Positions 17,086-25,674 are shown, counted from the stretch's first letter. The stretch: DNA of 64,000 nt from Candidatus Competibacteraceae bacterium (GCA_016713505.1 JADJPA010000001.1:2741501-2805500), one strand, 5' to 3'. Notes: generated from the letters alone by a model not told the origin. Made by a program: numbers and translations.

Positions 17086-18212
17086 GCCGCGCCCGCCCGG
17101 TCGATTGCGGGGCGGCGGAGCAGCCGCAAGCCGCGGCCGCGCGCGTAGTAATGCAACAGCAAACCGACGCCTAACAGCACGAACAGACCGTGCACCCACC
17201 ACAGACCCAAGGCGGGGCCGACGCGCCCGTGGCTCAGCCAGGACTCGCCGACCCCGATCAAATTGAAATTGATCGCATAAATCAGCACCGCCGCGACGAT
17301 TCGACCGTAACGGCCCTCGCGCGGTTTGGCGCGGGCCACCAACGGCGCCCACAGGGCAATGATCAGCACCTGGATCGGGCTGTTAAGGCGCATCTGGAAT
17401 TCCGCCACATGATCGGGTTCGACCGAGCCCAGCAATTGCTGGGTCGGCAGCGTCTCCCGATGCTTCCATTCCTGGCGCGGCGGCGCGGTATCCACCCGCA
17501 CCGTGGCGCGCTCGAAACGCAACATCTCGTAATCGCCCCGACCGGGCGTACCTCGATAGCGGTGACCGTGATCGAGCACGATGTGGCGAATGCCGTCCTC
17601 ATCAATTTCCTGATGGCCGCTCTCGCCGGTGGTGATACTGAGATCGCCGTCCGGCTCGCGGGTCTGAACGAAAATATTGCGGAGCTCGTGCTCCCCCAAA
17701 GCACCGATGTAGACTACATGGCGACCTTGCAGCACTTCTCGGAAGGTCCCCGGCGTGAACATCGATACCTCGGCTTCCTTGCGGGCCCTGGCCAGCGCCT
17801 CGAACTGCAACTCCATGGTGAGCGGCACCAGAACCAGTGACAGACCGGCCGTGACCGCCGCCACCGGAACCGCCAGTAGAAACACAGCCCGATAGATCGA
17901 TAAAGGCCCGTAACCGCAAGCGGCCAGCGCGGTCATCTCGTGATCGCGGTACAAGCGCCCCAAGCTCAGCATGATGCTCAACAGAAACGCCAGCGGGATC
18001 AGGATGACCATGAAATGGGTGGCCTGTAGACCGATCAACAGGAAGATGGAATCCCGAGCCAACAGGCCGTTGGCGGCCTTGCTGAGATAGCCGGCGAGGC
18101 GATGGCTGAGCACCATCGCCAACAACACCAGCACGGTCGCCAGCAGGGTCAGGCCGATCTCGCGGATCAGATAGCGGTCGATGATGGACGGCAGGCCCGC
18201 TAGCGTTCGCAT
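17082..18212 (-). CDS. lptF: LPS export system permease LptF
   Basis: The second permease of LptB2FG; 376 residues. It starts with IIDRYLIREIGLTLLATVLV and shows LGRLYRDHEMTALAACGYGP, a conserved cytoplasmic coupling segment. The periplasmic domain runs to about residue 270 and C-terminal helices follow. It forms an overlapping pair with lptG and is divergent from pepA, an arrangement common in gammaproteobacteria. The 103-base intergenic region must hold both promoters; I could not assign clear boxes. Confidence 0.94.
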   Translation of the reverse strand: MRTLAGLPSIIDRYLIREIGLTLLATVLVLLAMVLSHRLAGYLSKAANGLLARDSIFLLIGLQATHFMVILIPLAFLLSIMLSLGRLYRDHEMTALAACGYGPLSIYRAVFLLAVPVAAVTAGLSLVLVPLTMELQFEALARARKEAEVSMFTPGTFREVLQGRHVVYIGALGEHELRNIFVQTREPDGDLSITTGESGHQEIDEDGIRHIVLDHGHRYRGTPGRGDYEMLRFERATVRVDTAPPRQEWKHRETLPTQQLLGSVEPDHVAEFQMRLNSPIQVLIIALWAPLVARAKPREGRYGRIVAAVLIYAINFNLIGVGESWLSHGRVGPALGLWWVHGLFVLLGVGLLLHYYARGRGLRLLRRPAIDRAGAA

Positions 18213-18315
18213 TCGAGCAACTGTGAGACGCGGCGGTTTCTGGTTAAACTCATCCTGATAGCAACCTTATTTTGCAGTAGTAACATCACACGTCGACTAC
18301 GGGAGTGGCCTAGCG

Positions 18316-19824
18316 ATGGATTTTTCGGTCAAGAGCGGCAATCCAGAAAAACAGCGCACCGCCTGCCTGGTGCTGGGCGTTTACGAATCCCGGCGGCTGA
18401 CCCCGGCCGCCGAACAGTTCGATAGCGCCTGCGGCGCCTATCTCGGCAACCTGCTGCGCCGGGGTGATCTGGAAGGCAAACCGGGCCAGTCGCTATTGCT
18501 GTTCAACATCCCCGAGGTTTCCAGCGAGCGGGTGCTGTTGATCGGCTGCGGCCGGGAGCGCGAGATCGACGACCGCCGTTTCCGCAAGATCGCCGCCCAC
18601 GCCGCCGCCGCGTTGAACGACACCAGCGCCAGCGACGCGGCGATCTATCTGACCGAGCTGCCGGTCAAGGGACGCGATCTCAATTGGAAAATCCGCCAAT
18701 TCATCGAAGCGTTCGAAGCGGCGCGCTACCATTTCGATCAGCTCAAAAGCAAAAAGGACGCCCCGCGCCGCTTGTTGCGCAAGATTATACTCAGCGTACC
18801 CGGTCGGCGGGAACTGTCGGGCGGCGAACAAGCCGTGCGCGAAGGGTTGGCGATCAGCGCGGGGACGGCGCTGGCCAAGGATTTAGGCAACTTGCCACCC
18901 AACATCTGCACGCCGAGCTATCTGGCCGAACAGGCCCAGGCGCTGGCCCGAGAGTTTCCGCCCTTGCGGGTCAAGGTGCTGGAAGAGGATGAGATGGAAC
19001 ACTTGGGCATGGGCGCCTTGCTGTCGGTGACCCACGGCAGCGCCCAGCCGGCCAAATTGATCCGGCTGGAATACCGCCAAGGACCGGCCAAGGAAAAACC
19101 CTACGTACTGGTCGGCAAGGGCGTGACCTTCGATACCGGCGGCATCTCGCTCAAGCCGGGCGAAGGCATGGACGAGATGAAATTCGACATGTGCGGCGCG
19201 GCCAGCGTGCTGGGGACGCTGCGGGCCTGCGCGCAATTGCAACTGCCGCTGAACGTGATCGGCCTGATGCCGACCGTGGAGAACATGCCGGGCGGTCGGG
19301 CCAGCCGGCCGGGCGATATCGTGACCAGCCTGTCCGGTCAGACCGTCGAAATCCTCAACACCGACGCCGAAGGTCGGCTGATCCTGTGCGACGCGCTCAG
19401 CTACGCCGAACGTGACGAACCGGCCGCCGTGATCGACATTGCCACCTTGACCGGGGCGTGCATCATCGCGTTGGGCCGACATCCGCACGGCTTATTCAGC
19501 AATCACCCGCCCTTGGCGAACGCGCTTCAGGCCGCCGGCCACGCCGCTTACGACCGCGTGTGGGAGCTACCGCTGTGGGAGGACTACCAGGAAGGGCTGG
19601 ACAGCAATTTCGCCGATATGGCCAACGTCGCCAGCAGTCGGGACGGCGGCGCGATCATGGCGGCTTGTTTTCTATCGCGCTTCACCAAGAAATATCATTG
19701 GGCGCATCTGGACATCGCCGGCACCGCTTGGAAAACCGGCAAGGCCAAGGGCGCGACCGGCCGGCCGGTGCCGCTGTTGACGCAATATTTGCTGGATCGA
19801 GTGGCTGAAACCAAAGGAAAGTGA
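18316..19824 (+). CDS. pepA: leucyl aminopeptidase PepA (M17)
   Basis: Hexameric two-metal aminopeptidase that removes N-terminal residues from peptides; E. coli PepA also binds DNA in Xer recombination. At 502 residues it is full length. It has the metal-binding region VGKGVTFDTGGISLKPGEGM, the following DEMKFDMCGAASVLGT, and the signature NTDAEGRLILCDAL. GGGAG upstream of ATG 18316 could be the ribosome site. It is separated by one base from holC, with which it forms a pair seen across gammaproteobacteria. Confidence 0.96.
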   Translation: MDFSVKSGNPEKQRTACLVLGVYESRRLTPAAEQFDSACGAYLGNLLRRGDLEGKPGQSLLLFNIPEVSSERVLLIGCGREREIDDRRFRKIAAHAAAALNDTSASDAAIYLTELPVKGRDLNWKIRQFIEAFEAARYHFDQLKSKKDAPRRLLRKIILSVPGRRELSGGEQAVREGLAISAGTALAKDLGNLPPNICTPSYLAEQAQALAREFPPLRVKVLEEDEMEHLGMGALLSVTHGSAQPAKLIRLEYRQGPAKEKPYVLVGKGVTFDTGGISLKPGEGMDEMKFDMCGAASVLGTLRACAQLQLPLNVIGLMPTVENMPGGRASRPGDIVTSLSGQTVEILNTDAEGRLILCDALSYAERDEPAAVIDIATLTGACIIALGRHPHGLFSNHPPLANALQAAGHAAYDRVWELPLWEDYQEGLDSNFADMANVASSRDGGAIMAACFLSRFTKKYHWAHLDIAGTAWKTGKAKGATGRPVPLLTQYLLDRVAETKGK

Positions 19825-19825
19825 C

Positions 19826-20251
19826 GTGTCGCGTGTCGATTTCTACGTGCTGTCCGACCAGAAAGACAATGGCCGGGCGCTGCTGGCCTGCCGCTTGATC
19901 GACAAGGCCTACACGCTCGGCCATACGATCTACTTGCTCGCCGCGTCCGACTCGCACGCCGCGGCGCTGGATGATTTATTGTGGACCTTCCGGCAGGACA
20001 GTTTCATCCCGCACGAACGTTATCCGTTAGAGGGTGAGGGCGATTCTCCGGTGCTGATCGGCACGCGGTTGCCGGCCGACCGAGCCGCGCAAGTGCTCAT
20101 CAACTTTAGCGATGCCCTGCCCGACGGTTTCGAGCGCTACGAGCGCGTGGTGGAACTGGTGGACCAGACGCCTGAGGTACTGGCGAAATCCCGCGAGCGA
20201 TTCCGGCAATATCGCGAGCGGGGCTTGACGCCGGAAACCCATAAGCTGTAA
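19826..20251 (+). CDS. holC: DNA polymerase III chi subunit HolC
   Basis: The chi subunit links the clamp loader to single-stranded-DNA-binding protein. The 141-residue protein starts with GTG (MSRVDFYVLSDQK). It has the family segments ACRLIDKAYTLGHTIYLLA, LLWTFRQDSFIPHE and VLINFSDALP. It follows pepA by one base. In E. coli valS comes next; here a HerA-like ATPase gene takes that position, so valS must lie elsewhere. Confidence 0.93.
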   Translation: MSRVDFYVLSDQKDNGRALLACRLIDKAYTLGHTIYLLAASDSHAAALDDLLWTFRQDSFIPHERYPLEGEGDSPVLIGTRLPADRAAQVLINFSDALPDGFERYERVVELVDQTPEVLAKSRERFRQYRERGLTPETHKL

Positions 20252-20289
20252 TCCGATTATCCATCATCACGCTTTAGAGAAGGACGACC

Positions 20290-21774
20290 ATGAACGATAT
20301 CTACGTGGGCAAAGGCGAGCGCGACGTTTACTTGCTAGGCAAGTACGCCAACCGTCACGGTTTGATCGCGGGCGCGACCGGAACCGGCAAATCGGTATCG
20401 TTGATGGTGTTGGCGGAGGGTTTCTCGCGGTTGGGCGTGCCGGTGTTCCTGGCCGATGTCAAGGGCGATCTGGCCGGGCTGAGCCAGCCGGGTCAGCCCA
20501 ATGAAAAATTGCAAGCCCGCTTGCAGCAATTGGATATTCGGGATTGGGCGGGGCAAGCCAATCCGGTGGTGTTTTGGGATGTGTACGGCCAAAACGGCCA
20601 TCCGGTGCGCACCACGATGTCCGAGATGGGCGCACCGTTGCTAGCGCGGGTGTTGGAACTGAACGACACCCAGGAAGGCGTGCTGACGGTCGCTTTCAAG
20701 GTGGCCGACGACAATGGTCTGTTGCTGCTCGATCTGGATGATCTGCGCTCGATGCTGGGCTTCGTGGCGGAGAACGCCAAGGAAATTTCGGGGAAATACG
20801 GTTTGGTCAGCACCGCCTCCATCGGCGCGATCCAACGGGCGCTGCTACAGTTGGAGCAAGAAGGGGGCAACCAGTTCTTTGGCGAACCGGCCCTCAATCT
20901 CGCGGATTTCCTGTACCGGGACACGAGCGGGCGCGGCGTCATCAACGTGCTGGCCGCCGAGCGGCTGATTCATAAGCCCCGGCTATACGCCACCTTTTTG
21001 CTGTGGATGCTGTCGGAGTTCTTCGAAAATCTACCGGAAGTAGGCGATGTCGATGTTCCCAAGCTGGTGTTTTTCTTCGATGAGGCGCATTTACTGTTCG
21101 CCGACGCGCCCGATTCCTTGCGCCAGCGCATCGAACAGGTCGTGCGCTTGATCCGCTCCAAAGGCGTGGGTGTCTATTTCATTTCGCAGTTGCCCGATGA
21201 CGTGCCGGAGCAGGTGCTCGGACAGCTTGGCAACCGCATCCAACACGCCTTGCGCGCGTTTACCCCGCGCGATCAGAAAGCCGTTCGAACCGCCGCCGAG
21301 ACTTTCCCGCCGAACAAGGGTTTGAACGTCGAGCAGATCATCACCCAACTCGGCGTCGGCGAGGCGTTGGTGACAACCTTGCAGGACGGCGGCGTGCCGC
21401 TGCCGGTGGAGCGCACCTTGATCGCGCCGCCGCGTTGCCGGATCGGTTCGATCAGCGCGCAGGAGCGGGCCAACGTGCGGCAACTGTCGCCGATTGGCGG
21501 TAAGTACGATACGCCGGTCAACCGCGAATCAGCGCACGAACGGCTCCAGCAACGCGCGCAAGCGATGGCGATGGCTGAACCCAGCAGAGGTAAGGCTCAG
21601 GCGTCTCAGCCGCAGGATGAGGGCATCGGCGGTTTGGTGAAGGATTGGTTGCTGGGTAACGGTCGTCGGCAGGGCGCAATTGAAGCGATGGCGAAATCCA
21701 CCATGCGCACGGTGGGCAATCAATTAGGGAAGCAGATTTTGCGCGGGATACTAGGAAGTATTACGAGACGGTAA
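20290..21774 (+). CDS. HerA-like ATPase (DUF853 family)
   Basis: A 494-residue FtsK/HerA-fold P-loop ATPase of the DUF853 family. Walker A is GLIAGATGTGKSVSLMVLAE, Walker B is KLVFFFDEAHLLFADAP, and the later segment GVGVYFISQLPDDVPEQVLGQLGNRIQHALRA carries the sensor/arginine-finger region. The C-terminal 90 residues are a low-complexity linker plus a short hydrophobic end, as in the E. coli YjgR type. The cellular role is not established. AGAGAAGGA lies before ATG 20290. Confidence 0.88.
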   Translation: MNDIYVGKGERDVYLLGKYANRHGLIAGATGTGKSVSLMVLAEGFSRLGVPVFLADVKGDLAGLSQPGQPNEKLQARLQQLDIRDWAGQANPVVFWDVYGQNGHPVRTTMSEMGAPLLARVLELNDTQEGVLTVAFKVADDNGLLLLDLDDLRSMLGFVAENAKEISGKYGLVSTASIGAIQRALLQLEQEGGNQFFGEPALNLADFLYRDTSGRGVINVLAAERLIHKPRLYATFLLWMLSEFFENLPEVGDVDVPKLVFFFDEAHLLFADAPDSLRQRIEQVVRLIRSKGVGVYFISQLPDDVPEQVLGQLGNRIQHALRAFTPRDQKAVRTAAETFPPNKGLNVEQIITQLGVGEALVTTLQDGGVPLPVERTLIAPPRCRIGSISAQERANVRQLSPIGGKYDTPVNRESAHERLQQRAQAMAMAEPSRGKAQASQPQDEGIGGLVKDWLLGNGRRQGAIEAMAKSTMRTVGNQLGKQILRGILGSITRR

Positions 21775-21778
21775 TACT
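21757..21778. repeat. 8-bp perfect inverted repeat at a composition boundary
   Basis: AGTATTAC and GTAATACT flank a six-base loop and span the stop codon of the HerA-like gene. No T-run follows on the plus strand, so it is not a standard terminator. It lies six bases before the start of a strikingly AT-rich gene and might mark the edge of inserted DNA. Confidence 0.6.
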
Positions 21779-21784
21779 AGTCGC

Positions 21785-22528
21785 ATGGCAAAACTTGAAA
21801 AATATCTACCGTTTGTTAGCTTGGCGGTAAGCATACTAGCGCTTATCGTTGCATATAGTACTCACCTAGAGCGAACCGCATTTGATCGAGCTCAGAGTAA
21901 ATCAAATATAGTTATCCAAGTTGAGCGCGATATAAACCAAAAAAACATTACTTTTGAGAAATATGAGGGCGATCCTGAATTCAGCGCTATTTTTAAGCAG
22001 CGATATAATTTAATAATTAACAACATTGGGTTTCGACCCGCTTCTATTATAAACTGGAGTGTCCTTGGAAAGCCTTTCATAAGGACACCCTATAGTACTA
22101 GAAACGCATATGGAAGCTATCAAGGTATGGGTCCATTGTTTTTTACAGAAGACGATATACCAATTAAATTGCCGCTTACAATAGAACCTAACAAGCCTCA
22201 AAAGTTCATTATCTTAGTTGGGGTAAGAGTTCCTAAAATTGCTTGGAAAGCAGTTGTTCATAAATTAGAGATTGATAAAGAATATAATTATTATGAAGCT
22301 GAAGCGATATTTTCTGAATATAATTATTCTCAATTTGGTCAATATCAGTTACATAGCGTTCCGAATGAAAAAACTTATAGAAAAGGTCTATATTATCAAT
22401 ATTTTATCTTTTATTTAACAAAAGGCGATGGCTCAAATATTACTGCTAAATTTTCACCAAATATTAGTGGCTACCTTATACAAGGTGAAAATATAGGGAC
22501 ATCGGGGGAAGACATATCAGTTGATTGA
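21785..22528 (+). CDS. AT-rich orphan membrane-anchored protein
   Basis: Unrecognised 247-residue protein. One hydrophobic helix near the N terminus (residues 8-25, FVSLAVSILALIVAYS) is followed by a hydrophilic, Asn/Ile/Tyr/Lys-rich domain of about 215 residues. It probably faces the periplasm or cytoplasm from a single anchor. The DNA is far richer in A and T than all neighbours and uses AAA, AAT and ATA codons freely, pointing to recent transfer. No clear ribosome-binding site precedes ATG 21785. I see no domain motif. Phage-defence or surface roles are possible but unsupported. Confidence 0.7.
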   Translation: MAKLEKYLPFVSLAVSILALIVAYSTHLERTAFDRAQSKSNIVIQVERDINQKNITFEKYEGDPEFSAIFKQRYNLIINNIGFRPASIINWSVLGKPFIRTPYSTRNAYGSYQGMGPLFFTEDDIPIKLPLTIEPNKPQKFIILVGVRVPKIAWKAVVHKLEIDKEYNYYEAEAIFSEYNYSQFGQYQLHSVPNEKTYRKGLYYQYFIFYLTKGDGSNITAKFSPNISGYLIQGENIGTSGEDISVD

Positions 22529-22629
22529 TTCTTTATGCGAATTCTTGCATCAAATTACAAGTAAATTTATCTGTCTAAATGGGTTCTAAATTACAGATTA
22601 AATTCTAAAAGGTAATTGAGAGATTTCAT

Positions 22630-22854
22630 ATGGTTACACTTGATGGTATTACGCATCGCCATCCCGAAATACTGAGTGGAGTATCTGTATTTGTGGGAAC
22701 TCGTGTTCCTGTTCGCTCCTTGTTTGACTATTTGGAAGGTGGCGATACGCTAGAAGAATTCTTGCGGCAATTCCCATCTGTTAAACGCGAGCAAGCTATC
22801 GCCGTTCTTGATGCCGCTTACGAGTCGATCACGGCTGATGCGTATTCTGCTTGA
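22630..22854 (+). CDS. DUF433 antitoxin-like protein
   Basis: A 74-residue DUF433 protein with the typical pattern ILSGVSVFVGTRVPVRSLFDYLEGGDTLEEFL and FPSVKREQAI. DUF433 is a short winged-helix-type domain, often encoded just before a DUF5615 PIN-like gene and regarded as the antitoxin or DNA-binding partner. The next gene overlaps its stop by 17 bases, which supports that pairing. The toxin-antitoxin reading comes from family context, not from any test. Confidence 0.82.
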   Translation: MVTLDGITHRHPEILSGVSVFVGTRVPVRSLFDYLEGGDTLEEFLRQFPSVKREQAIAVLDAAYESITADAYSA

Positions 22855-23164
22855 TGAAAATATTCCGTTTGACTTCGCCAAACTGATCTCTGAGCCTGAA
22901 GTGACAACGCTCCATGTCCATAGCCTTGGTTGGTCGGGACTTAAAAACGGTGAATTGCTTCGTCGTGCGGCCACTGTATGCGACGTGTTTGTCACCCTTG
23001 ATCGAAACTTAGAATTTCAGCAGAATATCAAAGTATTATCTTTTGGCGTCGTAGTCGTGTTTGCGCGATCCAATCGCCTTGTTGATCTCATTCCATACAT
23101 CAATGGCATATTGGAAGCAGTGCATCGTGTCAGGCTGGGCCAAGTTGAGAAAGTTGGCGTCTAA
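22838..23164 (+). CDS. DUF5615 PIN-like (Mut7-C type) protein
   Basis: A 108-residue PIN-fold protein starting MRILLDENIPFDFAKLI, with the conserved Asp and Glu-Asn of the DUF5615 family. VFVTLDRNLEFQ carries the second acidic cluster. PIN-like proteins are candidate metal-dependent ribonucleases. The start at ATG 22838 overlaps the DUF433 gene. The stop overlaps by three bases the stop of the convergent BtuF-like gene. Likely toxin partner of the DUF433 protein. Confidence 0.8.
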   Translation: MRILLDENIPFDFAKLISEPEVTTLHVHSLGWSGLKNGELLRRAATVCDVFVTLDRNLEFQQNIKVLSFGVVVVFARSNRLVDLIPYINGILEAVHRVRLGQVEKVGV

Positions 23165-23982
23165 TTCGGATCGTCTTTTTGGTCGGCCAACTGCCTCAAA
23201 TACCGCAACCCCTGAATCGCCCGACTGCCATACCAAGAAGTCATTTCCCCGTCGATCAGCCGCAATTTTTCCAGCGGACACGCATAATCGCGGGCGAAGA
23301 TTTCTAAATCTTCCGGCAGAAACCGATACGGTTCGCTGCTGAACAGAACTAGATCGACTGAATCCAACAGCGTCGGCGTGATTTCCAATTTCGGATAGCG
23401 CGCTTCGGATTCGACCGGCCAGGTTTCCCAACCCACCAACGCCAACATCTTGGAAATGTAAGTTTCGCGGCTGATCCCCATCCACGGCTTGCGCCAGATC
23501 AAATACAGCACCCGCCTCCGGGGCCAAACGGTTTGTCGCACTTGCGCCAGCGCCTGATTGCACCTCCCAACCAACGCCTCCGCCTCCGCCGCTCGGTTGA
23601 AAATGCCCCCGATCAACCGAAACAGCGGCACGTTATCCTCCGGGGTCAACGGATGGGTGACGATGACCTTAAAACCATCGGCCATCAATCGTTCCGCCAA
23701 CTCGCGCGGATTCTCGTCGATGTTCACAATGACATGCGTCGGTTGCAGCGCTTGCAAGCGGGCGTAACGAACTTTCTTGGTGCCGCCGACGCTCGGCAAT
23801 TTCGCCACACGATGCGGCGGATGAACGCAATAATGGGTGCGGCCCACCAACTGCTCGCCCAGCTTCAACACAAACAGCAACTCGGTGATGCTCGGCACCA
23901 GCGATACAATTCGGGCAGATGCGGCGACAGGCGCATGACGCACGCCGATAGCATCAGTCAGATAGTCCGGTGATTTCTCCAT
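23161..23982 (-). CDS. BtuF-like helical-backbone metal receptor protein without signal peptide
   Basis: A 273-residue protein with the two-lobed fold of periplasmic cobalamin/siderophore-binding proteins. The first lobe is RIVSLVPSITELLFVLKLGEQLVGRTHYC and the beginning of the second is RVLYLIWRKPWMGISRETYISKMLALVG. From the natural start (MEKSPDYLTDAIG) there is no signal peptide or lipobox. The frame is open upstream, but the extension overlaps the neighbouring pseudogene and does not look like a signal sequence. No permease or ATPase is adjacent. It may be a cytoplasmic cofactor-binding relative rather than a transporter component. Confidence 0.75.
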   Translation of the reverse strand: MEKSPDYLTDAIGVRHAPVAASARIVSLVPSITELLFVLKLGEQLVGRTHYCVHPPHRVAKLPSVGGTKKVRYARLQALQPTHVIVNIDENPRELAERLMADGFKVIVTHPLTPEDNVPLFRLIGGIFNRAAEAEALVGRCNQALAQVRQTVWPRRRVLYLIWRKPWMGISRETYISKMLALVGWETWPVESEARYPKLEITPTLLDSVDLVLFSSEPYRFLPEDLEIFARDYACPLEKLRLIDGEMTSWYGSRAIQGLRYLRQLADQKDDPN

Positions 23983-23995
23983 CCGGCAAGTGACT

Positions 23996-24498
23996 TCAAG
24001 AAGAAGCTGGGTCGGTTTGAGCGTCCAGCCAAATGGCCAGATCGTCCACCGTCTGAAAGTCGAGCAAGGCTTCCGCCAAACTTTCGGCAGTCGCCAGTGG
24101 CAGACGGCGGATCTTGCGGGTGTGTTTGGCCGGCAAACGGCCAAGATGGCGTTGTAGCAGCTTCAAAATTAATGCTACACATTCTTCCTGCCGGCCCTCC
24201 TGCCGGCCCTCTTGGCGACCTTCCTGCCGGCCCTCTTGATGGCCTTCGGCAAAAACTTCCTGATAAAAAACGCTTTTCTTTAAATCAGCGTGCGTGAATC
24301 CGAGCATGGCTTGGATCTCCTGTCGAGTCAGCTTGGGTAAACGATAGACCAGAATAGTTTCGATGAGGTCCAGCACTTCGGCTAAAGGCAAAGGCGAAAA
24401 TCGTAACCGGCAGGATTGGCGACCGTGACGCCGGCCAGCTCCAAAGCCAGCGTCGGCAAAGTATGGAAGATTCGATAAAACAGATTGTCCGTTTTCAT
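23996..24498 (-). pseudogene. collapsed DUF2887 (Rpn / PD-(D/E)XK-type) gene
   Basis: ATG at 24498 opens MKTDNLFYRIFHTLP and LALELAGVTVANPAGYDFR, the standard N terminus of DUF2887 proteins, then hits a stop four codons later. The same DNA in another frame resumes with PLAEVLDLIETILVYRLPKLTRQEIQAMLG, the family's C-terminal part, ending with EGRQ repeats and a helical tail. The nuclease-like core between these parts (roughly 140 residues in relatives, by recollection) is missing. An internal deletion with frame change has therefore destroyed it. The C-terminal part is still open and could be translated from an upstream start. Confidence 0.8.
24188..24247 (-). repeat. five tandem 12-bp units encoding EGRQ-type repeats
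   Basis: Five consecutive 12-base units, three of them identical on the plus strand (CTGCCGGCCCTC) and two diverged. Read on the minus strand in the DUF2887 remnant they encode repeated Gln-Glu-Gly-Arg/His. Such charged repeats are typical of the C-terminal part of this family. Confidence 0.85.
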
Positions 24499-24504
24499 CG
24501 GCCG

Positions 24505-25521
24505 TCACCCGCCGAAATGCCGGCCGTTGTCTCGAAAGGATTCCGGCGTGGCTCCCGTCCACTGCTTGAACGCGCGTGAAAAACTCTTTTCACTGAGAAA
24601 GCCCACCGCCCGCGCGATTTGCTTGATCGGCTTGGACGTGCGATGGAGCAATTCGACCGCTCGCTCCCGCCGCACCTCATCCTTCAACGCCTGCAACGAG
24701 GCCCCCTCCTCCTGCAACTGTCGGTGCAGCGTTCGGGACGAAACATGCAATTCCCTGGCGATCGATTCCCCGGTATGTCCACCCTCCGGTTGCGCTTTCA
24801 ACAGCTCCCGCACTCGCTGCACCAGCAAGCGATCCCGTCGGTAAGGAAACATCGTCAACGGCAAGGCTTGCTGGAGCATCTTGTTCAAAGCGCGGTCGTC
24901 GCGTCGGACCGAGAGCGCCGCATATTGCGGATCAAAACTAAGTCTGGCCAGCGGCGCGCGAAAGTGCAGCGGGCCAGGGAAAAGCGTCTGATAAACGCTG
25001 AGATGCTCTGGGGCATTGAAGGGAAAGCAGGTTTCCAGCAATGGAATACGCGAATTGATCAACCAGCACGCATAACCCAAGATATAGCGAAACAGTGTCG
25101 CGAAACAGAATTCCGCCACCTCGCCCAAGTTTCGGTTGGCTTCGATGGCGACCGACGCAGCTTGCGGATCGACGGAAAAATGCAGCGTGATATCGTCCGC
25201 CAACAGCCGATGATGCCGGCACCACCGCTTCAAGGCGATTTCCAGAGTGGGCGAGCTGAGCGAGGCCCGACACAACATTCCATAACTCCCCCAAGGCAAG
25301 CGGCGCGCAAACCAGCCCAGCGCCTCGTCGTCCAGTTCCTTGATGGCGATGCCAAACAGGGTTTGCATTTGCCAGCCGGTCACCCGATTGGCGGGGTCTA
25401 ATAAAAATTCTGGCGTAATTCGCGACCGCCGCAAAGCAGGATTGGGGTCTTTGCCATAACGTCGATAAGCGGCGGTAATCGCTTGGATAAAAGCGACAGG
25501 GGTTACGGAGACCTCAGGCAT
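24505..25521 (-). CDS. AraC-family transcriptional regulator (Arabinose_bd/OruR type)
   Basis: A 338-residue regulator. Residues 1-200 match the ligand-binding domain of OruR/ArgR-like AraC proteins (PF12625 type: LGWFARRLPWGSYGMLCRA, FPFNAPEHLSVYQTLFPGPLHF). Residues about 230-330 form the two-helix-turn-helix AraC domain: ESIARELHVSSRTLHRQLQEEG, then IARAVGFLSEKSFSRAFKQWTG. It is divergent from icmF across 234 bases that hold repeated operator-like sequences, so regulation of icmF in response to an acyl-CoA or amino-acid-derived signal is a reasonable inference. Confidence 0.88.
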   Translation of the reverse strand: MPEVSVTPVAFIQAITAAYRRYGKDPNPALRRSRITPEFLLDPANRVTGWQMQTLFGIAIKELDDEALGWFARRLPWGSYGMLCRASLSSPTLEIALKRWCRHHRLLADDITLHFSVDPQAASVAIEANRNLGEVAEFCFATLFRYILGYACWLINSRIPLLETCFPFNAPEHLSVYQTLFPGPLHFRAPLARLSFDPQYAALSVRRDDRALNKMLQQALPLTMFPYRRDRLLVQRVRELLKAQPEGGHTGESIARELHVSSRTLHRQLQEEGASLQALKDEVRRERAVELLHRTSKPIKQIARAVGFLSEKSFSRAFKQWTGATPESFRDNGRHFGG

Positions 25522-25582
25522 AAGACTCTACTCGTTCAATCCATCGGCCCGTTGCATATTGAATAACAAGCCTATTTCAAGA

Positions 25583-25674
25583 TGGCGAAAATTGCGCCCT
25601 TATTGGCAAAGAGACTGGCGAAAATTGCAACTAGATTGGCCATTATCGCCAACGGTTTATCACTATTATTAGTG
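25583..25674. promoter_or_regulatory. operator-like repeats between araC-type gene and icmF
   Basis: Two identical 13-base direct repeats (TGGCGAAAATTGC) start at 25583 and 25616, 33 bases apart, which is about three helical turns. Then come an inverted repeat TTGGC...GCCAA (25636-25652) and a perfect palindrome CACTA-TTAT-TAGTG (25661-25674). AraC-type regulators commonly bind direct repeats on one face of the helix, so the adjacent regulator is the obvious candidate. Confidence 0.55.

Noticed and set aside
24188..24247. Short CRISPR-like array at the 12-base repeats
   Set aside because: The units are contiguous without spacers and encode EGRQ repeats in frame with the DUF2887 remnant.
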